DNA of 64,000 nt from Apium graveolens (taxonomy: Eukaryota > Streptophyta > Magnoliopsida > Apiales > Apiaceae), in the NCBI RefSeq assembly GCF_009905375.1, contig NC_133650.1:143414476-143478475 (forward strand). The letters are read 5' to 3'. The position numbers and the translations under genes are program-made. Numbering within the stretch: position 1 is the first letter of the stretch; every line of letters begins with the position of its first letter. The notes below the pieces were generated by a model, which did not search any database, was not told where the DNA came from, and worked only from the letters and a program-made list of their open reading frames with translations. Shown one piece after another: positions 54,935 through 64,000 of this stretch.

Positions 54935-55729
54935 TCTTATCTATTGGGTAAAATGACCAAATCTCCATTTAGTGGAAATGGAGAGAGGGCTGCATATTTG
55001 CTAGGATTGGTACACACAGATGTATGTGGACCAATGTCTATGCAAGCCATGGGTGGATTTTCGTACTTCATTACTTTCATAGATGATAGATCTAGATTCG
55101 AATATGTGTATTTGATGAAACACAAGTCTGAAGCCTTTGAAATGTTCAAAGAATATAAACATGAAGTGGAGAAACAAACCAAACACAGTATTATAACTCT
55201 TCGATCAGATCGAGGTGGTGAATACTTGAATGGGGAGTTTCTAGATTATCTCAAAGAAAATGGTATAATCTCCCAGTGGACTCCTCCATATACTCCACAG
55301 TTAAATGGGGTATCTGAAAGGAGAAATCGAACTTTGTTAGACATGGCTCGGTCCATGATGAGCTATGCGAATCTTCCAGTATTCTTATGGGGTTATGCAT
55401 TGGAAACTTCAGCATATTTACTGAATAAGGTGCCTTCCAAATCTGTTCCTCAAACACTATATGAGATATGGAAAGAAAGGAAACCGAGTCTTAAACACGT
55501 TAAGATTTGGGGATGTCCAGCTTATGTCAAGAAAGTTGACCCAGATAAGATGGAATCTCGATCCGTAAAATGTAATTTTATGGGATATCCTAAAGAGACT
55601 TTGGGGTATTACTTTTACACCGATCATCGGGTGTTTGTCTCCAGACATTCTACCTTCTTGGAAAAGGAGTTTATCCTTGAAGGAAATAGTGGGAGCAAAA
55701 TTGAACTTGATGAAGTTCAAGAAGCATAA
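54935..55729 (+). pseudogene. pol: Element H pol: integrase
   Basis: In the same frame after the stop: LLGKMTKSPF, HTDVCGPM (Asp), FITFIDDRSRFEYVYLMKHK, TLRSDRGGEYLNGEF (Asp), [20 protein letters not shown] (Glu), then [15 protein letters not shown] and [13 protein letters not shown]. The catalytic triad is intact. The frame ends at TAA 55727-55729 where element F has CAA, a C to T change. Confidence 0.9.
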
Positions 55730-57025
55730 ACTACTACGGATCAAGTGGAAACACCTATTCAGACTGAAAAACCTTCTGTGGAACAGCCCATTTGTAGGAC
55801 AGGGAGAGTGTCTCGCCAACCTGAGAGGTATTATGGCCTTGTCATTGAGAATGACAATGAGTTGTCAATCATTGATGATGACGACCCTGTGACCTATAAT
55901 GAGGCTATGAGTAGTGTTGACTCAGAGAAATGGCATAGTGCTATGAAATCCAAAATGGAATCTATGTATACCAACCAAGTATGGACTCTGGTTGAGGCGC
56001 CTGAAGGTGTTAAGCCTATTGGGTGCAAGTGGGTATACAAAAGAAAGATTGGAGCAGATGGCCAGGTGGAGACCTATAAGGCCAGGCTCGTGGCAAAAGG
56101 ATTCAAACAAATGCAAGGGATTGACTTTGATGAAACTTTTTCGCCTGTAGCCCTGTTAAAATCAATTCGGATTTTGCTTGCGATTGTTGCTTACTACGAC
56201 TATGAGATCTGGCAAATAGACGTGAAAACGGCCTTCCTCAATGGAGAACTTGAGGAGGAAGTGTATATGACACAGCCAGAGGGTTTTCTTTCCAAGGGAA
56301 ATGAACACCTAGTATGTAAGATGCTGCGAACCATATATGGTTTAAGGAAAGCTTCTCGTAGATGGAACATCCGTTTTGATGAGATAATCAAAGAGTTTGG
56401 TTTTATCAAAAACATAGGTGAACCATGTGTCTACAAGAAGGTTAGTGGGAGCGTGGTAACATTTCTTGTATTGTATGTAGATGACATACTTCTTATAGGA
56501 AACGATATACCGATGCTACAATCAGTCAAAGTATGGCTATCAAAGAACTTCACCATGAAGGACTTGGGAGAAGCATCCTACATTCTCGGTATGAAGATCT
56601 ATAGAGATAGATCTAGAAGAATGATAGGTCTTACCCAGGGTACATACATCCAGAAAGTGCTTAAAAGGTTTAGCATGGAAAACTCCAAAAGAGGTCTCAT
56701 ACCGATGAGCCATGGAGTGTCCCTTTCCGAAAAAATGTCTCCTAAGACACCTGAGGAAAGAGAGCGTATGAGTAAGATTCCTTATGCTTCAGCAATAGGA
56801 TCTATCATGTACGTGATGTTGTGTACAAGGCCTGATGTTACTTATTCAATTAGTGTGACGAGCAGATATCAGTCCAATCCAGGTGACGACCACTGGAAAG
56901 CAGTGAAAAACATCCTTAAGTACTTGCGAATGACTCAGGACATTTTTCTTGTTTTTGGTGGTGAATCTGAGTTGAAAATAGAGGAGATGTCAACGTCGAG
57001 AGAGTTGACACACATAACAACGTAG
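55730..57025 (+). pseudogene. pol: Element H pol: reverse transcriptase, RNase H deleted
   Basis: The RT is complete: [40 protein letters not shown] (Asp), [32 protein letters not shown] (active site), [19 protein letters not shown] and the tether ([36 protein letters not shown]). After GESELKIE the frame jumps to the pol tail, out of frame, deleting most of RNase H. The frame is the same as in the integrase piece. Confidence 0.9.
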
Positions 57026-57126
57026 CAGACCCACTCACAAAGCCACTTTCTCAGTCACTTTGATCATCATAAAGACAAGATGGGTATTTGATACCAGAGT
57101 GATTGGCTTTAGTACAAGTGGGAGAT
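57026..57126 (+). other. Element H pol tail remnant and polypurine tract
   Basis: The tail ADPLTKPLSQ is readable in another frame, followed by the purine-rich GTACAAGTGGGAGAT (57112-57126) that abuts the 3' LTR. Confidence 0.82.
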
Positions 57127-58835
57127 TGAAAGAGATATGTCCTAAGTCCAATCATGTATGAGGATTTAGAAATAACTTTTATGTAATCTGTTTTGATTTC
57201 ATTGATATTAATAAAAGACTTGTTTTGTTTTTATTCCGGGCTCTATCTATTTAAATGTTTAAATAAGATATACCACAGTTTAGAGTAAAGCTTTTTATGG
57301 ATTGTGATGAGATCATAATAATGAGACATAAAAGATGATAACTCTAAACTTAAATAGTTCTTGGTCGTAGGATTACTAACTGGTAATTAATAATCCGCAA
57401 AGATCGGTACATACTATGCTTGCTTCATTATGAAGGATGTCTGTTCTCATAGACATTTGTGTGGTGACACTATAGCTAGTATGTAGGTGCTTATTATAGA
57501 ATAAGTTCACTAAACATGACTCACACAGCTGAACAACTGATGGAGTTCAGTCACATTTCAGCAGTTGTTCACATAGTGATAGTTGTACAAGTATCCTTAG
57601 ACTTGAGGTCATCATAGTCATCTTGTGTACACTGAACTATGCTTTGGTTTAGTTCTTAGTCTCAAGGGACAATTATAAGGGCTCTACTGGGTATAGGAAT
57701 TTGTACACGAAGATAGTGTATGATCAATAAAGGATCTACCCCTTCCAGTGAAGGAAGAGAATGTTCAATGCTAATCCACTTATGCTAGTTCAGGAATCTC
57801 TGGCCAGAGTGAATAAAATTAGAAAGGAGTTTCTAATTTACATTAAATAGAACTAAGCATAGTGAATGGGAAAGCAAGTGATTAAATAAGATAGGCTTGA
57901 CACAAGTTCCATGCCTTGTATTTAATCGTGACATTGCAGGGTAGAAGGAATTAATTGTACGGTAACTACTCACTGAGTAGGTTCTTGGTATTCTAAGCAG
58001 TGAATTCGTATTATCCGGATACTCGCGATATGCTGAGAAGTATCCCTCACAATGTAGAATAAATATGATTAATTAATTAATCATATTTAATGAATTAGAG
58101 AATTTATATAAATAATGATAAAATAGTTTTATTATTATTTATTTCTACTACCGGCTTAATATTGAACCTACAGGGTCACACCATAAAAGAGAATGATTTA
58201 ATGGTGGAGAAATTAATTAATAATGGCAGATAATTATTTATTTATAAAATAAATAATTAATTGGTAAATTTAATAATTGATTAAATAAGATTTAATTGAT
58301 TATAAATTAATTAAGAAAAAGTTCTTAATATTATTAATTAAGAATTTAATTTTTGGAAATTAAATTAAGTGAGAGAATTATTTCTAAAGTGTTTAGAAAA
58401 AGGATTAATAATTAAAAGGTGTTTTAATTATTAGTGAGAATAATAAAGGGTTAATAATAATAATATTTTATGGGAAAATTTTCAACTGAAAAATTTGCCT
58501 ATAAATATACTATTATAGACCCAATTTTTGCCTCAACCAAAAAGATTTACAAAACCCTAATTCTTTCCACCTCCTCCTTCCTTCATTACATCGTTTTCTT
58601 GGTGGATACCGGTGGAGTGCTTCACACTTGAGGAGCAGCTACTAAGGATCTCCGTTCATCATTTTTGGATCACCATTAAAGACCTCCATCTTTCCATTAA
58701 CGTAAAGCTTCTTAAGGTAAACATACTAAACTAGGAATTAAATATTATTTTTCGCATGGATCCTGCGGAGGGTTTCGGTTTTTTTTAAGATTTAAATTTA
58801 CGTTTTCGCTGCGTTTATGTGCTAAAAACCCTTCA
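57127..58835 (+). repeat. Element H 3' LTR
   Basis: 1709 bp, same ends as the 5' LTR, TATAAATA at 58500-58507. CTATT at 58836-58840 is the right target-site duplication. Confidence 0.94.
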
Positions 58836-58912
58836 CTATTAATATTTTAATAGACTTGCCTTAAACTTGTTGTATCTTCCCTGTATAATTGTATTGTTGA
58901 CAGTGGCACATA

Positions 58913-59353
58913 GTGATTTCCAGTTCTCAATCTCGGGAGAACAGGTTAGATTCACATGATTCAGACTCCGAGATGACTCTGGATGTTATAGCTAAGGAGA
59001 CTCCCATGCCTCCCCCACCAGTTCCCCCATTTGCTCCGAGAGGCGTGTTAGGACCTAGTGCCCGTCCTCATTGGGTACGAAGGTCAGTGTCTCCTGTTAG
59101 GGATTTCCCTCCAGGGTACGGTCCTAGTTCTTCCACCTCGAGACCACTTATCCCTCCATCTGTTCCTTCAGGTGCATCTTCCCCGATCCCCTGCCATGTT
59201 CATCGAGCGGTGAACCAGACTTTTATCAGAGAGCAGAGCCCGGGGTTGGCAGCACAGCTTGACCAGATACCGGTTGGGCCTTTTCAGGGCATCCCTGCCC
59301 CTTCACCCAATGTTCAGGAGCGAGTGCGATCCTTGACTCAGGCTGCTGTATAG
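58913..59353 (+). CDS. Element E extra ORF upstream of gag (ORF0)
   Basis: The frame is open for 146 codons; the first ATG is at 58973 (MTLDVIAKETPMPPPPVPPF), so 58913 (GTG) is only the frame limit. The product is Pro/Ser-rich (RPHWVRRSVSPVRDFPPGYG) with a short charged C-terminus (NVQERVRSLTQAAV). It lies between the leader and gag like the extra ORF of element I. The two are not clearly similar in sequence by eye beyond their Pro-rich character. Unlike gag and pol of E it has no stop. Confidence 0.5.
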   Translation: MISSSQSRENRLDSHDSDSEMTLDVIAKETPMPPPPVPPFAPRGVLGPSARPHWVRRSVSPVRDFPPGYGPSSSTSRPLIPPSVPSGASSPIPCHVHRAVNQTFIREQSPGLAAQLDQIPVGPFQGIPAPSPNVQERVRSLTQAAV

Positions 59354-59898
59354 AGAGCCCGAACCATTGACCGTTTCATTAGCTCAGAGTTCAGTATCAG
59401 GATGTAGTAAACTGGTTGGTATTTGAGTTAGGGTCTATCGGTGGCAGTGACAGTGGTTAGATCAGAGTTTTTGCAGTGAGATGCAGAGCTCAGAGTTGGT
59501 TGTAGGAGTTCTGCAGGTGTTTTCTTTATGTATGTATATTATGTTGTTGTAGCTTGTATTAGGAGGAGGCTGCTATGACAGCCAATTTTGTTGTGTACTC
59601 AGTTTATTTCTAGTGTTATACTGTAGTTGTTGGATGGATTTGTACTGTTGTTGTACTATAGTTCTTTCTATTATATATTTGTTGTTTGTTTCATTCTCTT
59701 TGCGCTGTTGTTATTACTGTTACTGTTATTGTTGTATTTGTTCCTGGTTTTGTTAAATTTAGTTATGCACCATGGATGGAGCCCAAAATAAACAAGGAAG
59801 GGAATATTTTATTGTGGCAGCATTCTCCTGATGCATAAAAATGTTGCTACCCGGGGGCACAATTTTCATATAAAACCTTTTTGTTGTGTTTTAGGAGA
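59354..59898 (+). other. Element E spacer before gag
   Basis: About 545 bases, T- and GT-rich, without coding potential; it separates the extra ORF from gag as in element I. Confidence 0.6.
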
Positions 59899-61084
59899 AT
59901 GCCTCCCAAGAAGAATATCCCGTCCAATTCCTCCATCAGGAACTCTGATGGGGTCCAGCCATGGATGGATTACTAGATTTGTTGCGCCAACAGTCTAATC
60001 AGATGGCTCAGCAGCAAGAACAATTCCAGCAACAGTAATAGCAATTCCTGTAACAGCAGCAACAACAGCAGCATTTCATACAACAACAATACCAACAAAT
60101 CCAACAACAGTTGCAGCTTCAACAGCAACCCCAGGTCCTTTAAGTCAGTCAAACCCCCAGAGTTTAAGGGCGAGTTAGGCCCGATTGCTGCTAGAGTTTT
60201 TCTTAAGGAAATGGAGAAAGCCTTCACCCTCATTCAGGTTAGTGATGATTCTAAGACGGATTATACTAGTTATTTTCTCAAAGGTGAAGCAAATTTTTGA
60301 TGGGAATCTACGCGTGCACTAGAAGGAGAGGGCTTTGTCTCTTGGGCCAGATTTACTGAGTTGTTCCTAGAAAAGTATTTTTCGGATTGTTTGCAAAGTC
60401 AGTTGGAAGTGGAGTTTTTGGATATGAAGCAAGGAGAGAAGAGTGTGGCTGAGTATGAGGCCAAGTTTACGGAATTGGCCCGACTAGCCCCTTAATATGT
60501 GAATACCGAGATTCAGAAAGCTAGAAGGTTTCAACAAGGATTGAAGCCTGAAGTTCATAGTAGAGTGGTGGCTTTGCAGCTCAAGACGTATACCTCTGTA
60601 GTTCAGGCCGCCCTAGTGATTGAAAGTGATCAGAAGTTGGCCTCCAAAGGAGAGGAGTAGTAAGAAGAGGAAGTTTGAAAGTGGTGCCGATAAGGTGGAT
60701 CGAGAAGTGTCTAGTCAGAAGTTCCCAAGGACATTTGGTCGGAATAGAAACAAGAGATTCAGGAGACAAGGTTTTTCCTAGACGAGTTCCGTTGTCACCT
60801 CGGTTGCTTCTGCCCCAGCTCAGTCAACCAAGCCAATTGTGGAATGCAAGTCATGTGGTAAGAAGCATAGTGGTCAATGCAGAAAGGATGTTCGGTGCTT
60901 TAAGTGTGATCAAAAAGGTCATTATACGTTAGAATGTAATTCAGGAAACCTCTGAGTCACCTGCTTAAAGTGTGGTAAGGTTGGGCACATTTCCAGAAAC
61001 TGCAAGATGGATACTTAGAGCAGCGTAGGAGGTAGTGTATCTCAAGGACCGGCAACTAGCACAGCAAGAGCCAGAACCTTTAAG
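59899..61084 (+). pseudogene. gag: Element E gag
   Basis: It starts MPPKKNIPS (59899). A frameshift by about 59960 leads into a Gln-rich tract (59975-60140) in which several CAA/CAG codons are now TAA/TAG. The gag core follows (VKPPEFKGELGPIAARVFLK, SYFLKGEANF, stop at an expected Trp, FLDMKQGEKSVAEYEAKFTE, RRFQQGLKPEVHSR) and zinc knuckles CKSCGKKHSGQC, CFKCDQKGHYTLEC and CLKCGKVGHISRNC, all with intact Cys/His. At least eight stops. The organisation equals element I gag. Confidence 0.85.
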
Positions 61085-61984
61085 ATGACCAAGAAATCTA
61101 ATGCTCAGGATTCAGATGTGGTTGCAGGTACGCTTTCTCTTAATTCCATGCATGTTAAAGTTTTGTTCAACTCAGGAGTGTCGAAGTCTTTTATACCTAA
61201 AGAATGTGTAAGTAATATGGACTTGATGTTGGAAGATTTTGCTGAGCCCTTGACTATAGAAGTGGCCAATCAGGATAAAGTTTCAGTAAGTCGATTTTGC
61301 CCTAGGTGTCAATTAAAAATGGGTGGGCATTCCTTTTCGGTGAACCTAATACCCTTTGAGCTAGGAGAATTTGATGTGATTCTAGGAATGGATTGGTTGT
61401 CCCAGCATAAGGCAAATATTGATTGTAAGAAAAAGAAAATTGTGTTGTATACAGACGATAATATTAGAGTAACTTACCAAGGACGGAAGCATGAAAATAA
61501 ATTTCTCTCGATACTGGAAGCAAGGAAACTGTTGAGACAAGGATGTGAGGCATACTTAGCCCTTGTCGTGGACACCGAGAAAAAGACACCCAGTTTGGAT
61601 GAGATTCCAGTAGTTAGTGAATTTTCAGATGTTTTTCCAGATGAATTGCCAGGATTACCACCCGATCGGGAGATTGAGTTTTCTGTCGACCTAATTCTAG
61701 GAGCGGAACCAGTTTCAAAGGCTCCCTATCGTATGGCCCCAGTGGAGATGAAGGAACTAGCTAAACAACTTCAGGAACTTTTGGATAAAAAAGTAATTAG
61801 ACCAAGTGTATCCCCGTGGGGCGCACCAATGTTATTTATAAAGAAGAAAGACGGAAGCATGAGAATGTGTATTAATTATCGGGAACTGAACAAGTTAACC
61901 ATCAAGAATAAGTACCCCTACCCAGGATTGATGATTTGTTTGACTAGCTTAAAGGAGCATGTTGTTTTTCAAAGATTGATTTAA
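61085..61984 (+). pseudogene. pol: Element E pol: protease and RT N-terminal half
   Basis: The protease block reads [13 protein letters not shown] where element I has VLFDSGAIESFIS: the catalytic Asp is Asn. It continues [37 protein letters not shown] and RT motifs [35 protein letters not shown] single base is missing at about 61922 (YPLPRIDD region), shifting the frame until the stop at 61984. Strand and order agree with gag upstream. Confidence 0.88.
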
Positions 61985-62946
61985 GATCGGGTTATCACCA
62001 GCTGAAGATCAATCCTGAAGATATACTGAAGACTACATTTAGAACCAGATATGGTCATTATGATTTCTTGATGATGTCGTTTGGATTGACTAATGCACCA
62101 ACAGCTTTTATGGATTTAATGAACTGGATGTATAAGGAGTACCTGGATAAGTTTATTATTGTATTTATTGATGACATCCTCATCTATTCAAAGACCAAAG
62201 ACGACCATGCCGAAAATCTAAGGATTGCTCTGCAAAGGCTGAAGGAAAAGCAGTTATACGCTAAGTTTTCGAAATGTGAATTTTGGTTTGAGGAAGTTCA
62301 GTTTTTGGGTCATATAGTGGGTAAGTATGGTATTAAAGTGGATCCTGTGAAGATTGAAGCTGTATCTAGATGGGAGTAGCCGAAGACTCCGACGGAAGTT
62401 AGAAGTTTTCTTGGATTAACAGGTTATTACCAAAAATTTGTGAAGGACTTTTCTAGGATTGCAACTCCATTGACCAAGTTGACCAGGAAAAATGAGCGAT
62501 TTGTTTGGACTGAGAAATGTGAAGAAAGTTTCCAAGAATTGAAAAAAGGATTAGTGACAACACCTGTGTTAACATTACCGGATGACACAGGGAATTTCAT
62601 GATCTACAGTGACGCCTCTCTGAAAGGATTAGGTTATGTGTTAATGCAACATGATAAGGTTATTGCGTATGCGTCCAGGAAGTTAAAACCACATGAGCAG
62701 AAGTATCCCGTGCATGACTTGGAGTTGGCAGTGATAGTATTCGCGTTAAAGTTGTGGAAGCATTATTTATACGGAGAGAAGTATGACATCTATACGGATC
62801 ATAAAAGCTTAAAGTATATATTCACCCATAAGGATTTAAACATGAGACAACGAAGATGGTTGGAGTTGATCAAGGATTATGATTGTTCCATCAACTATCA
62901 CCCATGCAAAGCTAATGTGGTAGCAGATGCCTTAAGCAGGAAATAA
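61985..62946 (+). pseudogene. pol: Element E pol: RT C-terminal half and RNase H
   Basis: The frame carries [25 protein letters not shown], the active site [32 protein letters not shown], a TAG at 62377-62379 in WEQPKTPTE (CAG to TAG), then RNase H ([60 protein letters not shown]) ending in a TAA at 62944. Another TAG is at about 61945. Confidence 0.88.
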
Positions 62947-63890
62947 AGATTAAATGAGATCAAAGTTTCTGAAGGACTCGCAAGGGAATTTGAAAAGCTG
63001 GAAATTGAAGTTTGAATGCCAGAAAGCAACAAAGAGCATTTATATGAGCTTACTTTTCAGCCAGAATTGATGGAAAGAATAAGAAAGTGTTAAGAGGAAG
63101 TTATGAATAAAGGATTGGATGATTTGACTGGAGAAGAAGTTTGTACTCAAAGGGATTACAAAGGTATGTTCAGATTTTCCTCGAGAGTATGGATCCCCAA
63201 TGTAAGCGAATTGAAGAAAGAATTTTTGCTTCACAATTCTAGATTCTCTATCCACCCGGGGAGTACCAAGATGTATCAAGACTAAAAGAAAAACTTATGG
63301 TGGCTAGGAATGAAGAAGGAGATTATGGATTAGGTCAGCAAATATCACGTGTGTCAGACAGTAAAAGTAGAACATCAAAGGCCCAGTGGATTATTGCAAC
63401 CTTTGGAGATTCTATAGTGGAAATGGGAAGAGATTGCAATGGATTTTGTGGTAGGATTTCCAAGGACAAAGTTGAATCATGACGCTATTTGAGTAATCAT
63501 CGACATATTAACCAAGTCAGCACATTTCCTCCCTATCAATGAGAGATATTCTTTAGAAAAGTTGGTTAAAATGTATTTGGATGAAATAGTAACCAATCAT
63601 TGAGTTCCCGTATCAATCGTATCAGACCGAGACCCAAGATTCAACTCTAGATTCTGTACCAAGTTCCAAGAGTGTTTAGGAACTAAGTTAAATATGAGCA
63701 CTGCTTATCATCCTCAAACAGATGGCCAACGTGAGAGAACGATTCAGACAATAGAAGATATGTTAAGGGTTTGTACTTTGGATTTCAAGGGAAACTGGGA
63801 TGGTCATCTACCGTTGATTGAATTTTCTTATAACAACAACTACCATGTTAGCATCGGAATGCCACCCTATGAAGCCTTATATGGACGTAA
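62947..63890 (+). pseudogene. pol: Element E pol: integrase, cut by element J
   Basis: Recognisable blocks: SSRVWIPNVSEL, RFSIHPGSTKMYQD, EHQRPSGLL, IAMDFVVGFPRTK (Asp), [32 protein letters not shown] (Asp intact, unlike element I), [20 protein letters not shown] (Glu) and [20 protein letters not shown]. At least seven stops and one or more frameshifts. The reading ends at YGR (63890) where the LTR of J begins; the GPF domain and chromodomain are not in the window. Confidence 0.86.
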
Positions 63891-64000
63891 TGTTAGTGTT
63901 TATGCCCTAGAAACAACACTATGATGTTTTAGTTTAAGACATTAAGATTATTAATGTTTATGTTCTATCGATTGTTCTCTTTATAATTTATTAATTCTTA
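63891..64000. repeat. Element J: start of a copia-type LTR (partial)
   Basis: Right after the integrase block the sequence changes to TGTTAGTGTTTATGCCCTAG and AT-rich DNA, with a TG start like a Ty1/copia LTR. It runs off the window, so its type and TSD are unproven. Confidence 0.5.

Larger units (their letters stand above)
50573..58835 (+). mobile_element. Element H: Ty1/copia, complete ends, internally deleted
   Basis: 8,263 bp with two 1,709-bp LTRs, primer site, polypurine tract and TSD CTATT. Internally it has lost most of gag (in frame) and the RNase H core, plus two stops. It is the same family as F but inserted in the opposite orientation. The equal LTR lengths and scattered substitutions suggest a fairly young copy that was already deleted or lost sequence afterwards. 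Confidence 0.94.
30232..63890 (+). mobile_element. Element E: Tekay-like Ty3/gypsy, split by elements F, G and H
   Basis: Element E is present as 30232-31494 (LTR, primer site, leader), 50552-50567 (leader) and 58841-63890 (extra ORF, gag, pol to mid-integrase). Removing F with its CCGAC duplication and H with its CTATT duplication rejoins a simple leader. Its proteins closely resemble those of element I but carry many more stops, and its pol ends at 63890 where another LTR starts. It abuts ORF3 of copia D on the left. Its own TSD and 3' LTR lie outside the window. Confidence 0.82.

Noticed and set aside
59973..60233. Leucine-rich 86-codon ORF on the minus strand
   Set aside because: It is the mirror of the Gln-rich CAG/CAA tract of element E gag.

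Overview
This window is a block of nested, mostly decayed retrotransposons from a large, repeat-rich plant genome. Evidence: plant-type Ty1/copia and Ty3/gypsy (Tekay-like chromovirus, Athila-like, Tat-like) polyproteins, a plant LINE with a C-terminal RNase H, primer-binding sites of the TGGTATCAGAGC and TGGCGCCG types, and AT-rich intergenic DNA. A eudicot is likely; the species cannot be told. I see no host gene, rRNA, tRNA or CRISPR array. One 100-base N gap (5317-5416) joins unrelated sequence.

Layout. 1-3236: minus-strand Sirevirus-like copia A (start of an accessory ORF3, its leader, then pol). 3237-5316: 3' end of minus-strand copia B inserted in A's integrase. 5417-7802: minus-strand Athila-like gag and 5' LTR. 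7803-8736: fragment carrying the regulatory motif of element D. 8737-10175: plus-strand LINE remnant. 10176-11568: 3' end of minus-strand copia C, fused abruptly to 11569-30231, a plus-strand copia D with a very large ORF3. D is split by a complete 13.9-kb Tekay-like element I (14546-28397, TSD TCTCA). From 30232 D meets plus-strand Tekay-like element E, which continues to 63890. E holds copia F (31495-50546, minus, TSD CCGAC), whose LTR holds Tat-like element G (32669-43754, minus, TSD ACTAT), and copia H (50573-58835, plus, TSD CTATT). Another copia-type LTR (J) starts at 63891. The deepest order is D, then E, then F, then G.

How the parts work. Each element has the usual gag, protease, RT/RNase H and integrase modules in family order, nearly all broken by stops and single-base indels. 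The most interesting content is accessory: (1) ORF3 of copias A and D is preceded by its own TATA box, a leader of roughly 85-140 nt, and an array of short family-specific, partly palindromic motifs; (2) Tat-like element G carries, antisense to its pol, a gene with a TATA box and three introns with canonical splice sites, downstream of four tandem-repeat arrays; (3) both Tekay-like elements carry an extra ORF between the primer-binding site and gag. The shared plan of motif array, TATA box and accessory gene in unrelated families is the main candidate for an under-described system.
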